Shown piece by piece: positions 45,259 through 54,361 of a stretch of DNA of 64,000 nucleotides. Every line of letters starts with the position of its first letter. Position 1 is the first letter of the stretch. Below the pieces are notes generated by a model. The model made no database searches and had not been told where the DNA came from. It was given only the letters and a program-made list of their open reading frames with translations. The stretch lies in the NCBI RefSeq assembly GCF_028765345.1, contig NZ_JARAJZ010000003.1, positions 177,595-241,594 on the forward strand, read 5' to 3'. The position numbers and the translations under genes were made by a program. This DNA is from Sporolactobacillus sp. CQH2019 (GTDB lineage: Bacteria; Bacillota; Bacilli; Bacillales; Sporolactobacillaceae).

Positions 45259-46155
45259 ATGCGGATCACACAGGGCATGATGACGAACAATATTCTGCAG
45301 AATATGTCGATGGGCTATGGAAAACTGGCCGATTATCAAAATCAGCTTGCAACCGGTAAGAAAATTACCCGCCCGTCCCAGGATCCGGTTGTCGCTTCCA
45401 TGGGGATTGCTTACCGGACGGATGTCAATCATATCACCCAGTATCAGAAGAACGTAACAACGGCTGACAAGTGGCTGCAAAGTTCGGACAGCGCTCTGTC
45501 CCAGGTCAACGATGTACTGGATACGATACGGGAGCTGACGAATCAGGCAAGCAATGATACCTATACGCCGGCGCAGCGCCAGACGATCGGCGACCAGATC
45601 AGCCAGCTGACTCAGCAGCTCGTGACGATCGGCAATACGCAGATCGGCGGCCAGTATATCTTCAGCGGGGAAGATTCCCAGAACCCGCTGCTCACCGAAG
45701 ACAGCACTGGCGCGGTTTCGATCAATTCAACCGCTCTTGCCAATCCCAGTCTGTCGGTCAACGTGAACGACGGTGTTTCTATGCCGATAAACGTGAATCC
45801 GAATCAGGTTTTCACAAGCAGTTTATTCAGTGATTTGAGTGATTTAAAAAATGCGTTGAACGATCCGTCGTCTACCGGAGAGCAAATCGACGGTTTCCTT
45901 GATAAGATTGATACACATCTGAATGATGTGGCAAACGCTCAGGCGGATGTCGGTGCAAAGCAAAACCGTGTCGATACGATCAGCAGCCAGCTCGATGCGC
46001 AGAACACAATGGCGACTCAGATCATGGCGACGAATGAGGATGCCGATTATGCGTCGGTCATCGTCAATCTGAATCAGCAGCAGAATGTTTATAACGCTTC
46101 GCTGGCGGTCGGTGCCAGGATCATCCAGCAATCGCTTGTCGACTTTTTGAAATAA
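45259..46155 (+). CDS. flgL: Flagellar hook-associated protein 3 FlgL
   Basis: A 298-aa flagellin-like junction protein: RITQGMMTNNILQNMSMGY at the start, KKITRPSQDPVVASMG, and the C-terminal DADYASVIVNLNQQQNVYNA helix. It sits between FlgK and the filament. The gene starts 6 bp after flgK. A yviE homolog, usual in Bacillus at this point, is absent. Confidence 0.94.
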   Translation: MRITQGMMTNNILQNMSMGYGKLADYQNQLATGKKITRPSQDPVVASMGIAYRTDVNHITQYQKNVTTADKWLQSSDSALSQVNDVLDTIRELTNQASNDTYTPAQRQTIGDQISQLTQQLVTIGNTQIGGQYIFSGEDSQNPLLTEDSTGAVSINSTALANPSLSVNVNDGVSMPINVNPNQVFTSSLFSDLSDLKNALNDPSSTGEQIDGFLDKIDTHLNDVANAQADVGAKQNRVDTISSQLDAQNTMATQIMATNEDADYASVIVNLNQQQNVYNASLAVGARIIQQSLVDFLK

Positions 46156-46225
46156 TATTGAATGGATCCGGCGCAGAGGGAATGGCTCTGTCGGACATGA
46201 TAAGGAGAAGGGATTAAGGCGGATC

Positions 46226-46669
46226 ATGAAAATCTTTACTAAGTATTTCGGCGAACAGGAAGTCGATGCGTCGGAAATTGTGACGTTTCCGGCGGGACTG
46301 CCCGGATTTTCCGATGAAAAACGCTTTATCTTCCAGCCTTTCGGTGAGGTTTTTTCCATTCTGCAGTCTATAGATCGTACAGAGATCGCTTTTGTCACGA
46401 CGTCTCCGTTCCTTTTCTTTGACCGATACAGTGTGGATCTTCCGGATCATTTTGTCCGGCAACTTGCCGTGCAGTCGGAGAGCGATGTGGCTGTCCGTGT
46501 TATTGTCAGTGTTCAAAAGCCTTTCTCCGAGTCGACGGCGAATTTGAGAGCACCGGTCATCATTAATACCCGGGACAGGATCGGCAAACAATATATTCCG
46601 GAACGGTCTTCTTATTCACTGAGGGAGCGGCTGATGCCGAAAGCGGACACCCCAAAGAAAGGGGTATGA
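46226..46669 (+). CDS. fliW: Flagellar assembly factor FliW
   Basis: A 147-aa FliW. Typical segments: [19 protein letters not shown] near residue 25 and [18 protein letters not shown] near 110. It binds CsrA and flagellin in turn, so free flagellin releases FliW to CsrA and couples export with hag translation. Next to csrA, with a 6-bp gap. Confidence 0.93.
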   Translation: MKIFTKYFGEQEVDASEIVTFPAGLPGFSDEKRFIFQPFGEVFSILQSIDRTEIAFVTTSPFLFFDRYSVDLPDHFVRQLAVQSESDVAVRVIVSVQKPFSESTANLRAPVIINTRDRIGKQYIPERSSYSLRERLMPKADTPKKGV

Positions 46670-46674
46670 GGGGC

Positions 46675-46920
46675 ATGTTGATACTGACACGCAAAAAGGG
46701 AGAGTCGATCCGGATCGGAGACATGATTGAGATAAAAATCGTTGCCGTTGACGGCGATCAGGTCAAACTCGGCATCAATGCTCCGCGGGAGATTGAAATC
46801 CACCGCCAGGAGATCTACGAGGCGATACAGAAAGAAAACAGCCAGGCTGCGGCCGGACAATTGCCTGAGGATGTGCTTCAGGCAATGAAGGGGATGAAAA
46901 AGGAGAAAAAGGATACATAA
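46675..46920 (+). CDS. csrA: Carbon storage regulator CsrA
   Basis: An 81-aa RNA-binding translational repressor. It starts [20 protein letters not shown], and the RNA-contacting [19 protein letters not shown] follows. In Bacilli it blocks the hag ribosome site and is antagonised by FliW. An in-frame ATG three codons upstream (46666) overlaps the fliW stop, but the family N-terminus supports 46675. The C-terminal tail is long and lysine-rich. Confidence 0.94.
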   Translation: MLILTRKKGESIRIGDMIEIKIVAVDGDQVKLGINAPREIEIHRQEIYEAIQKENSQAAAGQLPEDVLQAMKGMKKEKKDT

Positions 46921-47560
46921 AATATGCCGTGGGCAGAGAACGGCGTCTCAGTTGTTTGAACGCTCTTTGAAAAGATTGCACGGCTCCTTTTGGATGCCCG
47001 ATGGATGCAGGTAGAGCCGGATGCTTTGCAGAGCCCTTTATCCCGGATCAATAAGCGGGCCGGTAACGCGGTTTTGAGCTGTTTTCTGCCTCTTTGTGCG
47101 GGCCGAAGCGGCAAAGCCCATTTTTGACGATTGACCGGGAGATGCTGTGCGGGAAGCATCTGTTATTAATGGAACTCGTCTTTGGAAAATTATTTGAAAA
47201 ATCTGATATAAAGTGAACGGAAACGGATCATTATGCCTGAAACTCAACGGTAAATCTTTGAAAATAAAGAATCGACAGCCAGCGGCCCGAAAGGCGGACA
47301 AACCAGCAAAATAAAAATTGAAGCGTATTCTCCCTTTTTCCCGTTCCGGCAGTCGATGCGATCCTTTGCCGTTCCTTTACCCCGCATTCGGATAAGCAAA
47401 ATGATAGTATCCGTTTGTGGGGTTCATTCTGCCAACCAGGGAAAAAACGCACCATTGATCTTTTTAACGCTAAAAGACCGCCGGATCTGACAAAATGATT
47501 CTTATATCGGAACAAAAATGAAAAGCAGGTTTGACAGAAAATACACCCGAATAGGTAAAA
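46921..47560. other. Intergenic region after csrA, no hag gene
   Basis: About 640 bp without a recognisable gene. In Bacillus the flagellin gene hag often follows here; it is absent. Near 47240-47275 a short stretch (CAACGGTAAATCTTT..GAATCGACAG) resembles units of the 21-bp repeat family. Confidence 0.5.
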
Positions 47561-47565
47561 AAGCA

Positions 47566-47594
47566 TTGGAATGAATAACCATTTATGATATAAC
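47566..47594 (+). promoter_or_regulatory. Sigma-A-like promoter of the riboswitch-EAL-PilZ operon
   Basis: TTGGAA at 47566-47571, 17-bp spacer, TATAAC at 47589-47594, about 30 bp before the aptamer. Confidence 0.55.
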
Positions 47595-47623
47595 AAGGTC
47601 GTATTCATGTTAACTTTTGAAAA

Positions 47624-47705
47624 AAGGCACCCTTGTCGAAAGATAAGGTCGCAAAGCCGCGGGCCTAAAGCGAGGTTCGAGATCGCCAGGGCGGCCGGGC
47701 TGCCG
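47624..47705 (+). ncRNA. Cyclic di-GMP-I (GEMM-I) riboswitch aptamer
   Basis: All class I landmarks are present in order. P1 5' strand GGCA; helix CCTTGTC-GAAA-GATAAGG with the GAAA tetraloop; the ligand-site stretch GGTCGCAAAGCC; GGGCCTAA (tetraloop receptor side); a second helix AGCGA..TCGC closed by a variable loop; GGGCGGCC; and the closing CCGGGCTGCCG, whose TGCC pairs with GGCA. It lies upstream of an EAL phosphodiesterase and a PilZ gene, a common target class. A terminator overlaps its 3' edge. Confidence 0.92.
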
Positions 47706-47755
47706 AAAAAGTTGAGGCTTGAGAGGCTCGTCAACGTTCGGAGCAGTTTTTTTTG
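47699..47755 (+). terminator. Riboswitch expression platform: intrinsic terminator
   Basis: CTGCCGAA..GTTGA pairs with TCAACGTTCG..GCAG, followed by eight T residues. The 5' arm uses the same TGCC that closes the aptamer P1 helix, so ligand-bound aptamer and full terminator are mutually exclusive at the base. This predicts that c-di-GMP favours read-through (an ON switch); inferred from pairing only. Confidence 0.75.
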
Positions 47756-47859
47756 TTAAGAACTATAAAATTTTTCAGAGACTGGGCCAGAGCGGCCGGG
47801 CAAATTAAATTATCTTTGGGCCGGCCGGCTCATGGCCTGGTGAGAGGAGATGAGCCAAG

Positions 47860-48579
47860 GTGCAGCAGGAAAGCGGTTTTATAAAAGATGAGTTGTTTGA
47901 GCATCATTTTCAGCCGATCGTTGATCTGACTGATTGCACGGTCAGAGCTCATGAGGCGCTTTTTCGATCCCAATTTTTCGCAAGCCCCGAACAGGCTTTT
48001 CAGTTGGCAGTAAAAAAAGAGCAGCTTTACGAATTAGATTCGCGGTCTGTTCGCAAAGCCGTTGATACGTACTTAAAAGCAGGTTACTTTGAGAAAGGAA
48101 AAAAATTATTTATCAATGTATACCCATCTACCATACTTAATAAAAGTTTTTTTTCCTTAATCGATCATATTATTGATCGTTTTCCCGGTTTAAGTCAATC
48201 CATTATTTTAGAATTTGTGGAAAATGAGAGAATCAGAGACTTTAATAAAATAGAAAACGCCGTCAAAGAGTTGAAGAAGTACGGATTGGGAATGGCCATA
48301 GACGATTTCGGCAAGGGCATTGACGATATCAACAGAACGATCGAGCTTGATGCGGACTACATCAAACTCGACAGATATTTCACCTCTCATTTGTTTACGT
48401 CAAAAAGGAAACAAGCCTATGTTAAGTTTCTTGTCCAATATTGTTCTCAATTCAAATTGAAACCGATCCTTGAAGGAATAGAAACAGCCTGTGATATTGA
48501 CGTTGCGCGATCGCTCGGCATTCGCTATGCCCAGGGCTACGCCCTCGGGAAACCGCAGCCACTTACCGGTATATCGTGA
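47860..48579 (+). CDS. EAL-domain c-di-GMP phosphodiesterase
   Basis: A 239-aa stand-alone EAL domain that linearises c-di-GMP to pGpG. Catalytic residues appear intact: Glu32 in HEALFR, Asn in INVYPS, Glu in ILEFVENE, the Asp pair in AIDDFGKG, Lys in YIKLDRY, Glu in LEGIET, and the closing QGYALGKPQP. No membrane segment or other sensor. The start is GTG at 47860; the ribosome site GAGAGGAG lies in the loop of a GGCTCAT/ATGAGCC hairpin. First gene behind a c-di-GMP riboswitch, suggesting feedback control of c-di-GMP. Confidence 0.92.
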   Translation: MQQESGFIKDELFEHHFQPIVDLTDCTVRAHEALFRSQFFASPEQAFQLAVKKEQLYELDSRSVRKAVDTYLKAGYFEKGKKLFINVYPSTILNKSFFSLIDHIIDRFPGLSQSIILEFVENERIRDFNKIENAVKELKKYGLGMAIDDFGKGIDDINRTIELDADYIKLDRYFTSHLFTSKRKQAYVKFLVQYCSQFKLKPILEGIETACDIDVARSLGIRYAQGYALGKPQPLTGIS

Positions 48580-48590
48580 GGTGCTGACCG

Positions 48591-49166
48591 ATGATTGTTT
48601 ACGCGGCTGTCGCAGGCTTTATCGCTGCAGAAATCATCATGACAGCCATCGTCTATCTGATATTCCGTGCCCATTATCAGGGAGTCGTCGAACATGAGAG
48701 AAAAATCATCGTCGGATTAAAAAGGCAGTCGGCTGCGGTGCATCGGTATGATCACTTGAGGGTCGACAAGGGCGAAAGGAGGAAACATCACAGAATCCTG
48801 CTGGATCATGAAGGGTGTACCGTCCGGATTGTTGATTTCGGAGATCGTTCCCTGCAGGCTTTGAATAATAAGACAATCCATGCCGAGCTTATCGATATCA
48901 GCCTTGGCGGCCTCAAGTTTGCCTGCAGGCTTAACTTCCCGATTGTCGAGGACGTGCTGATCAACATTTCATTTCAGGCGGAAGATAAAACGCCGATTTA
49001 TCTGGTCGGTACCGTGGTCAGAAAAGAAATAAAACATGAACGGAGGGAGATCTTTTACGGCGTGCAGTTCCGCAGCCTGACGGCAAGGGAGGAAACGGCG
49101 ATCCAGAATTTCATCAATCAGAAGGAACTGGCCAAAAAGAAGCTCGGCTTGATGAATCCAAGGTGA
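48591..49166 (+). CDS. Membrane-anchored PilZ-domain c-di-GMP effector
   Basis: A 191-aa protein with one N-terminal membrane helix (about residues 4-26), a short basic linker and a PilZ domain. Both c-di-GMP-binding motifs are present: RKHHR (64-68) and DISLGG (Asp102, Ser104, Gly107). It follows the EAL gene by 11 bp and shares the riboswitch-controlled transcript. By analogy with other PilZ proteins it may act on motility or surface polymer export when c-di-GMP is high; partner unknown. Confidence 0.88.
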   Translation: MIVYAAVAGFIAAEIIMTAIVYLIFRAHYQGVVEHERKIIVGLKRQSAAVHRYDHLRVDKGERRKHHRILLDHEGCTVRIVDFGDRSLQALNNKTIHAELIDISLGGLKFACRLNFPIVEDVLINISFQAEDKTPIYLVGTVVRKEIKHERREIFYGVQFRSLTAREETAIQNFINQKELAKKKLGLMNPR

Positions 49167-49429
49167 TTCTGATCGCGAAACGAAAGGGCAGGCTTTGGAA
49201 CTCATAAAAGACGCTCAGAATGATTGCGCCCCCCGCATTTACGATCAGGTTTTTTGAGAGGAGATATTCCGTTTCAGAAGAGCTCCGTGCCGCCTCACCG
49301 GCAGCAAGTCCTGAAGGTTCGAATGCGCGTCTTTCAGATACGACGTCCGGGGTTCGGATGACTTCTCTGAAAAAATGATCGGAAAATTATTCCATGATGC
49401 CGCCGACTCAATATATCCCTGGGCCGATT

Positions 49430-50386
49430 TTACCATCTGGCTGCCTTTTTTCGAATTATGTTCCGCAGTTCATGCGGTATCATCACGGCTTTTAAATCAT
49501 CTCCTAAAAACAGCAGCCACTCGGCGTAAGAAGCCAAGTGTTCCGCACCGTGCGTCTCAACAAAATCTGAAAATCTTGCCGTTTGTTGAAAAGCGTCTAA
49601 ATAGTGCAAGCTAAGCGATGGCGGGTGTATTTGTTTGAACTTATTGATTGCCGAGCTGCCTAACTCGACAATTAAATTCGGTTCCGGCCGGTTGACTTTT
49701 AATAGCGCGGCGAGCTGCTTGTGCGGCATCGGCGCCTGATTATCCGGACGCACGGCCTGAATGCGGTCGACTCGAAACGTCCGCTGTTCGCGGCGCAGAA
49801 AATCAAAAGCGGCTGCGTACCAATTTGCATGGCGGCGGAAAAAATTTAACAGGTAGACGCGCCGCGTTGTCTGTTTATCAAGCGGTGCCCGATAATCGAA
49901 TATGAGATAACGGCTTTTTAATGCGAGTTCGAGTACCGTTCTAAGCATCGGTGCGGCAAAATCGGTCAGTTCCAGCAAGTCGGGGTTGTCGGGATTGGTG
50001 TTTTCAAATTGCAGTAAGCGTTTTAACTCGATTAACTCGTCCTGCTGATCGGCTGAGGCAATCGCCAATAATTTTTCACTGAGCGTTCTACGATTTTGCA
50101 AATAGGGAAGCTGCTGATTGGCTGTTCCTAAAAAAGCGATAAACAACGCTTTAAGCTCATCGTGGGTAAATTGCACGGCCGGCAATAACTGGTTCGGCAT
50201 GATCGAATAACCGCCGCCGCGCCCGGCTTCAGCTACCAGCGGCATGCCTAATGCTTCAATATCATGCACATCGCGAATCGCCGTCGAGCGCGAAATTGCA
50301 AACTCGCGCATCAACTCGCCGATGGTAAAAAATTGCCGGTTATTCATGTAGCGCATCATTGTATTTAAACGTTCGGTTCTCTTCAT
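49430..50386 (-). CDS. WYL-domain transcriptional regulator (YafY/DeoR-like)
   Basis: A 318-aa regulator. N-terminal winged HTH_11 (FFTIGELMREFAISRSTAIRD) and GYSIMP wing, then a WYL domain with the YRAP..RRVYLLNFFRRHANWYAAAFD core and FRVDRIQAV. AAAAGGA precedes the ATG. It is divergent, with an 83-bp gap, from the GyrI-like gene, so it probably controls that gene and the following UvrA-like gene. WYL proteins are often stress or drug-responsive. Confidence 0.9.
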   Translation of the reverse strand: MKRTERLNTMMRYMNNRQFFTIGELMREFAISRSTAIRDVHDIEALGMPLVAEAGRGGGYSIMPNQLLPAVQFTHDELKALFIAFLGTANQQLPYLQNRRTLSEKLLAIASADQQDELIELKRLLQFENTNPDNPDLLELTDFAAPMLRTVLELALKSRYLIFDYRAPLDKQTTRRVYLLNFFRRHANWYAAAFDFLRREQRTFRVDRIQAVRPDNQAPMPHKQLAALLKVNRPEPNLIVELGSSAINKFKQIHPPSLSLHYLDAFQQTARFSDFVETHGAEHLASYAEWLLFLGDDLKAVMIPHELRNIIRKKAARW

Positions 50387-50469
50387 TTTTGAAATTCCTT
50401 TTAAAAGGTATTATTTTCTGACATGATTAAATAATACACTAGGCCTATCAAATTAAAGGAGACAGAAAC

Positions 50470-50946
50470 ATGCCAGATTACGAAATCCAAACAAAAGAAG
50501 CATTCACGGTCATCGGTTACGGGACCCGGCTGCCGAGAGACTATGCACAAATCCCCGCCGCTAAGGCAGCTTGGTGGCAGACGGTGATGACTGACGGCCG
50601 CTGGGATCAGCTAAAGAGACTGGCCGATAACGATCTGGAGTTTGCGGTCAATGAAGCCGTTAATCATGAATTCTGGTATTACTCCGGCGTTCAAAGCAGC
50701 GCCGAGCTGCCCGACAGCCAGGATTCGCGGGCCATTCAATTTCCCGCCGGCGAATATCTCGTCATTGCCGGTTCAGCCGGCAGCGCCGGGCAATTATTCG
50801 GTCAATTAGAAGGCGCCGCCTTTGGCCGGGTCCTGGCTGACGCGACTGATTTTGCTTATGTCGGCGGTCCGAATACATCGGTGAAAACGAGCGAAACGAA
50901 TGGCAAAGTCAACGGTGAAATCTGGATTCCAATCGTGAGAAAGTGA
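50470..50946 (+). CDS. GyrI-like effector-binding domain protein
   Basis: A 158-aa single-domain protein of the AraC effector-binding/GyrI superfamily: YEIQTKEAFTVIGYGTRLP at the start, an aromatic cleft pattern (EFWYYSGVQS), and a closing EIWIPIVRK strand. Such proteins bind or hydrolyse hydrophobic small molecules or inhibit gyrase. AAAGGAGAC precedes the ATG. Divergent from the WYL regulator and upstream of the UvrA-like gene; probably a ligand-sensing or sequestering partner. Confidence 0.85.
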   Translation: MPDYEIQTKEAFTVIGYGTRLPRDYAQIPAAKAAWWQTVMTDGRWDQLKRLADNDLEFAVNEAVNHEFWYYSGVQSSAELPDSQDSRAIQFPAGEYLVIAGSAGSAGQLFGQLEGAAFGRVLADATDFAYVGGPNTSVKTSETNGKVNGEIWIPIVRK

Positions 50947-51023
50947 CTGAAACACACTCTTTGCGTCTTTATTCACGATTTTAGCCGTTGGACTAGCGAA
51001 GCCCTTCCTTTGTATTGGATTTT

Positions 51024-51056
51024 AAAGCCGTCCGTCCATGGGCGGCTTTGGTTTTC
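51024..51056 (+). terminator. Rho-independent terminator after the GyrI-like gene
   Basis: AAAGCCGTCC, 6-nt loop, GGGCGGCTTT, then GGTTTT. It separates the GyrI-like gene from the UvrA-like pseudogene. Confidence 0.75.
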
Positions 51057-51115
51057 GCTTTTGGGATTTTTCTTTTAAAAGCCGATGATATCAATCATAC
51101 ACCCCGGAGGTTCCC

Positions 51116-53364
51116 ATGACCGATCATCAATTTATCGAAATCATTCATGACCGCGAAAATAATCTCAAAAATATCAGTTTAAGGATTCCGAAAAATAAGC
51201 TGACCGTGTTCACCGGCGTGTCAGGATCGGGTAAATCGTCGATTGTCTTTGACACGATTGCTCAGGAAGCCGGACGGCAGCTGAACAGTACTTTCAGCAG
51301 CTTCGCCCGTTTGTTTCTGCCGCATTATAAGCGGCCTGATGTTGACGGCATTCGCAATCTTTCAACGGTTATTAGTATTGATCAGAAACCGCTCGGCGGC
51401 AATGCCCGTTCGACTTTAGGCACAGTGAGCGATATTAACCCGCTCTTCCGCCTGCTATTCTCGCGTTTCGGACAACCGCATAACGGCGGGGGCAGCAACG
51501 CCTTTTCGTTTAACGATCCGGCGGGAATGTGTCCCCAGTGCCAGGGGATCGGGCGAAGCTGCGTTTTAAAATTGGACAGGGCCGTTGACCGTGAAAAATC
51601 GATCGCACAAGGAGCGATCCAATTGCCCGGTTACTCTGTCGGATCGTATTATCTTCAGGTAATCTTAAATTCAGGACTGTTTGATAACGATAAACCCGTT
51701 AAAAATTTTAATCAGGATGAGATGGATCTGCTTCTGAACGGCGAAGAAAAAATCACAGCCGATTTTAACGGCGTCAAACGCAAGATCAATTATGAGGGAA
51801 TTGCCCGGCAGTTCTTTCGCCTTAACGTGAAGGCCAATAAAGACATGACTGCCGCAAACAAGAAGAAAATGGACCGGTTTACGGAAATGGCGGTTTGCGA
51901 TCTGTGCCACGGCCGGCGCTATAATCAGCATGCTTTGAATTCAAAGATCAACGGCTTCAACATTTTCGATCTTACCGATATGCAGCTGGATCAGCTGGAT
52001 CGTACCTTAGATTCATTCGATGACGAACGGATGGTGCCGATCATGGCCGATATTAAAAAGCGGATCGGCGACTTGATTGAAATCGGGCTGGACTATTTAA
52101 GCTTAACGCGTGAGACGACCACACTTTCGGGCGGCGAATCGCAGCGAATCAAAACGGTCAAATATTTGTCGAACAGTTTAACCGGCTTAATTTACATCCT
52201 GGATGAGCCAAGTACCGGACTTCATCCAAGAGACGTTCACCGGCTGAATGATCTGCTGTTGAAACTGCGCGATAAAGGGAACACCGTCATTGTCGTCGAG
52301 CATGATCCCGATGTGATTAAAATCGCCGATCATGTGGTCGATGTAGGTCCCAAAGCCGGAATTCACGGCGGTCAAATTACATTCACCGGCACTTTTCCGC
52401 AATTATTAAAATCGGATACGCTGACGGGCCGATGCATAACACGCCGATTGCCGTTTAATGATGCGCCGCGCCGGCCCGGGCAATTTATAAGCAGCCGGCC
52501 CAGCTCCCTGCACAACCTGAAAAACGTCCGTTTGACGGTCCCGGTCGGTTTATTTACAGTGATTACAGGCATTGCCGGCTCCGGCAAAAGCACGCTGGTC
52601 GGACAGGTCTTTGCCGAACAATTTCCGGAAGCCGTCAGGATCACTTAAAGCGCCCTGCACGCCAACAGCCGGTCGAATCCCGCCACGTACACCGGCATTA
52701 TGGATGAGATTCGCAAGTTGTTTGCCCGGCACAATCAGGTGAGTGAGGGATTGTTCAGTTATAACTCCGCGGGTGCCTGTCCGAAATGCGGCGGTAAAGG
52801 TGTGATTGAATTAAATTTGTCTTTCATGGATAATGCCGAGGTTGAGTGTCCGCTCTGCAGCGGTGCTCGATATGATCCCGACGTGCTTTCCTACAGACTG
52901 AAAGGCAGAAATATTGTCGAGATTATGGATATGGCGATCGAAGAAGCTTTTAGTTTTTTCAATGATGCCAAAATCAGTTCCAAATTAGCGAATGTTCAAA
53001 ATGAGGCCTGGGCTATCTATCGCTGGGGCAACCGCTTGACACTCTTTCCGGCGGTGAAAGCCAGCGCCTGAAAATCGCTAAAGAACTGGACAAAAAGGGA
53101 AATATTTATATTCTCGATGAGCCGACCACCGGACTGCACACTTCCGACATTGAAAACATCATTCGCATCATGAATGATCTGACAGGCAAGGGGAATACGG
53201 TTCTCGTGATTGAACATAACACCGACGTGATGCGCCGTGCCGACTGGATCATTGATATGGGTCCGGAGGGCGGTTCCCGCGGCGGGGAGATTATTTACCA
53301 GGGATCTGTAGAAGGGCTTTCGAGTGCCGGCCGCTCCGTTACGGCGCCGTATCTTTTTAGATAA
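51116..53364 (+). pseudogene. UvrA-like ABC ATPase (drug-resistance type), disrupted
   Basis: Once about 749 aa. The first 510 codons encode a UvrA-like half: Walker A (TGVSGSGKSSIV), zinc modules (CPQCQGIG, CDLCHGRR), signature LSGGESQRIK and Walker B LIYILDEPSTGLHPRD, then a second Walker A (GIAGSGKSTLV). A TAA at 52646-52648 replaces the usual Gln before SALHANSRSNPATYTG. The frame then continues to about 53004, where one base is missing; the right frame resumes with GYLSLGQPLDTLSGGESQRL and ends DMGPEGGSRGGE. The UvrB-binding domain looks reduced, as in the DrrC-like group that protects DNA from intercalating drugs. Two lesions make it likely inactive, unless one is a sequencing error. 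Confidence 0.88.
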
Positions 53365-53438
53365 TGCAAATGAAAAAATCAGGGAGTTTCCTAAAATAGG
53401 AGGTTCCCCGCCAGGAAGCTGAAAAAGTACGGAGGGGA

Positions 53439-54220
53439 GTCGCACCGAACCAGAGCGGTCGCACCAAATTGGGTTTGAGACGCACCGAATCATGAGAATG
53501 TCGCACCGAACCAGAGCAGACGCACCTAATTCGGTTTGAGACGCACCGAATCATGAGACTGTCGCACCGAAATGCAGAACAGTCGCGCCGAATCGGGCTG
53601 AACGCGCACCGAGCTAGAGCAGACGCACCGAATTCGGTTTGAGCCGCACCGAATCATGAGACTGTCGCACCGAAATGCAGAACAGTCGCGCCGAATCGGG
53701 CTGAACGCGCACCGAACCGGAGCAGTCGCACCGAATTGGGTTTGAGCCGCACCGAATCATGAGACTGTCGCACCGAAATGCAGAACAGTCGCGCCGAATC
53801 GGGCTGAACGCGCACCGAACCAGAGCAGACGCACCGAATTGGGTTTGAAACGCACCGAATCATGAGAATGTCGCACCGAATCGGGGGAAACTCGCACCGA
53901 GCTAGAGCAGACGCACCGAATTGGGTTTGAGACGCACCGAATCACTAGAATGTCGCACCGAATCGGGGAAAAATCGCACCGAATTGATCGGAACGCGCAC
54001 CGAACCAGAACAGACGCACCAAAATGGGCCGGAGCCGCACCGAATCATGAGAATGTCGCACCTAATCACTAGAATGTCGCACCGAATGGGGGGAAACTCG
54101 CACCGAATTGATCGGAACGCGCACCGAACCAGAACAGACGCACCAAAATGGGCCGGAGCCGCACCGAATCACTAGAATGTCGCACCGAAATGCAGAACAG
54201 TCGCGCCGAATCACAAAAAA
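53439..54220. repeat. Large intergenic array of ~21-bp units (about 38 units)
   Basis: Thirty-eight or so units of 19-22 bp (mean about 20.6), each with the core (T/A)CGCACCGAA followed by a variable tail: TCATGAGAATG, TTGGGTTTGA, CCAGAGCAG, ATGCAGAACAG, TCGGGCTGAACG, TTGATCGGAACG. The tails recur in fixed order, forming higher-order blocks of roughly 103-145 bp. Unit lengths vary by single bases, so no frame is kept and it is not coding. No constant repeat with unique spacers, so not CRISPR. Confidence 0.9.
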
Positions 54221-54361
54221 GTTGCTCCTGAATCGAAAACGATATTCAAATTGAACCCGGCTGAATCAACATGGAAAAAAGTTTGTCCGTTCCATATTAT
54301 TTTCCGATTCTTCGTCCGCGGAGCGTCGACTCATAAGGATGTTTCTTTTTTTCCCGATTAT

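Noticed and set aside
47231-47734. Minus-strand frame of 167 codons across the region after csrA
   Set aside because: It runs antisense through the riboswitch and its promoter and has no recognisable features.
53654-54175. Small frames of 60-85 codons inside the 21-bp array on both strands
   Set aside because: They are by-products of the repeat and lose frame as unit lengths vary; no ribosome sites.
53439-54220. CRISPR array
   Set aside because: Units are about 21 bp with variable tails that themselves repeat in blocks; there are no constant repeats of 25-37 bp with unique spacers and no cas genes nearby.
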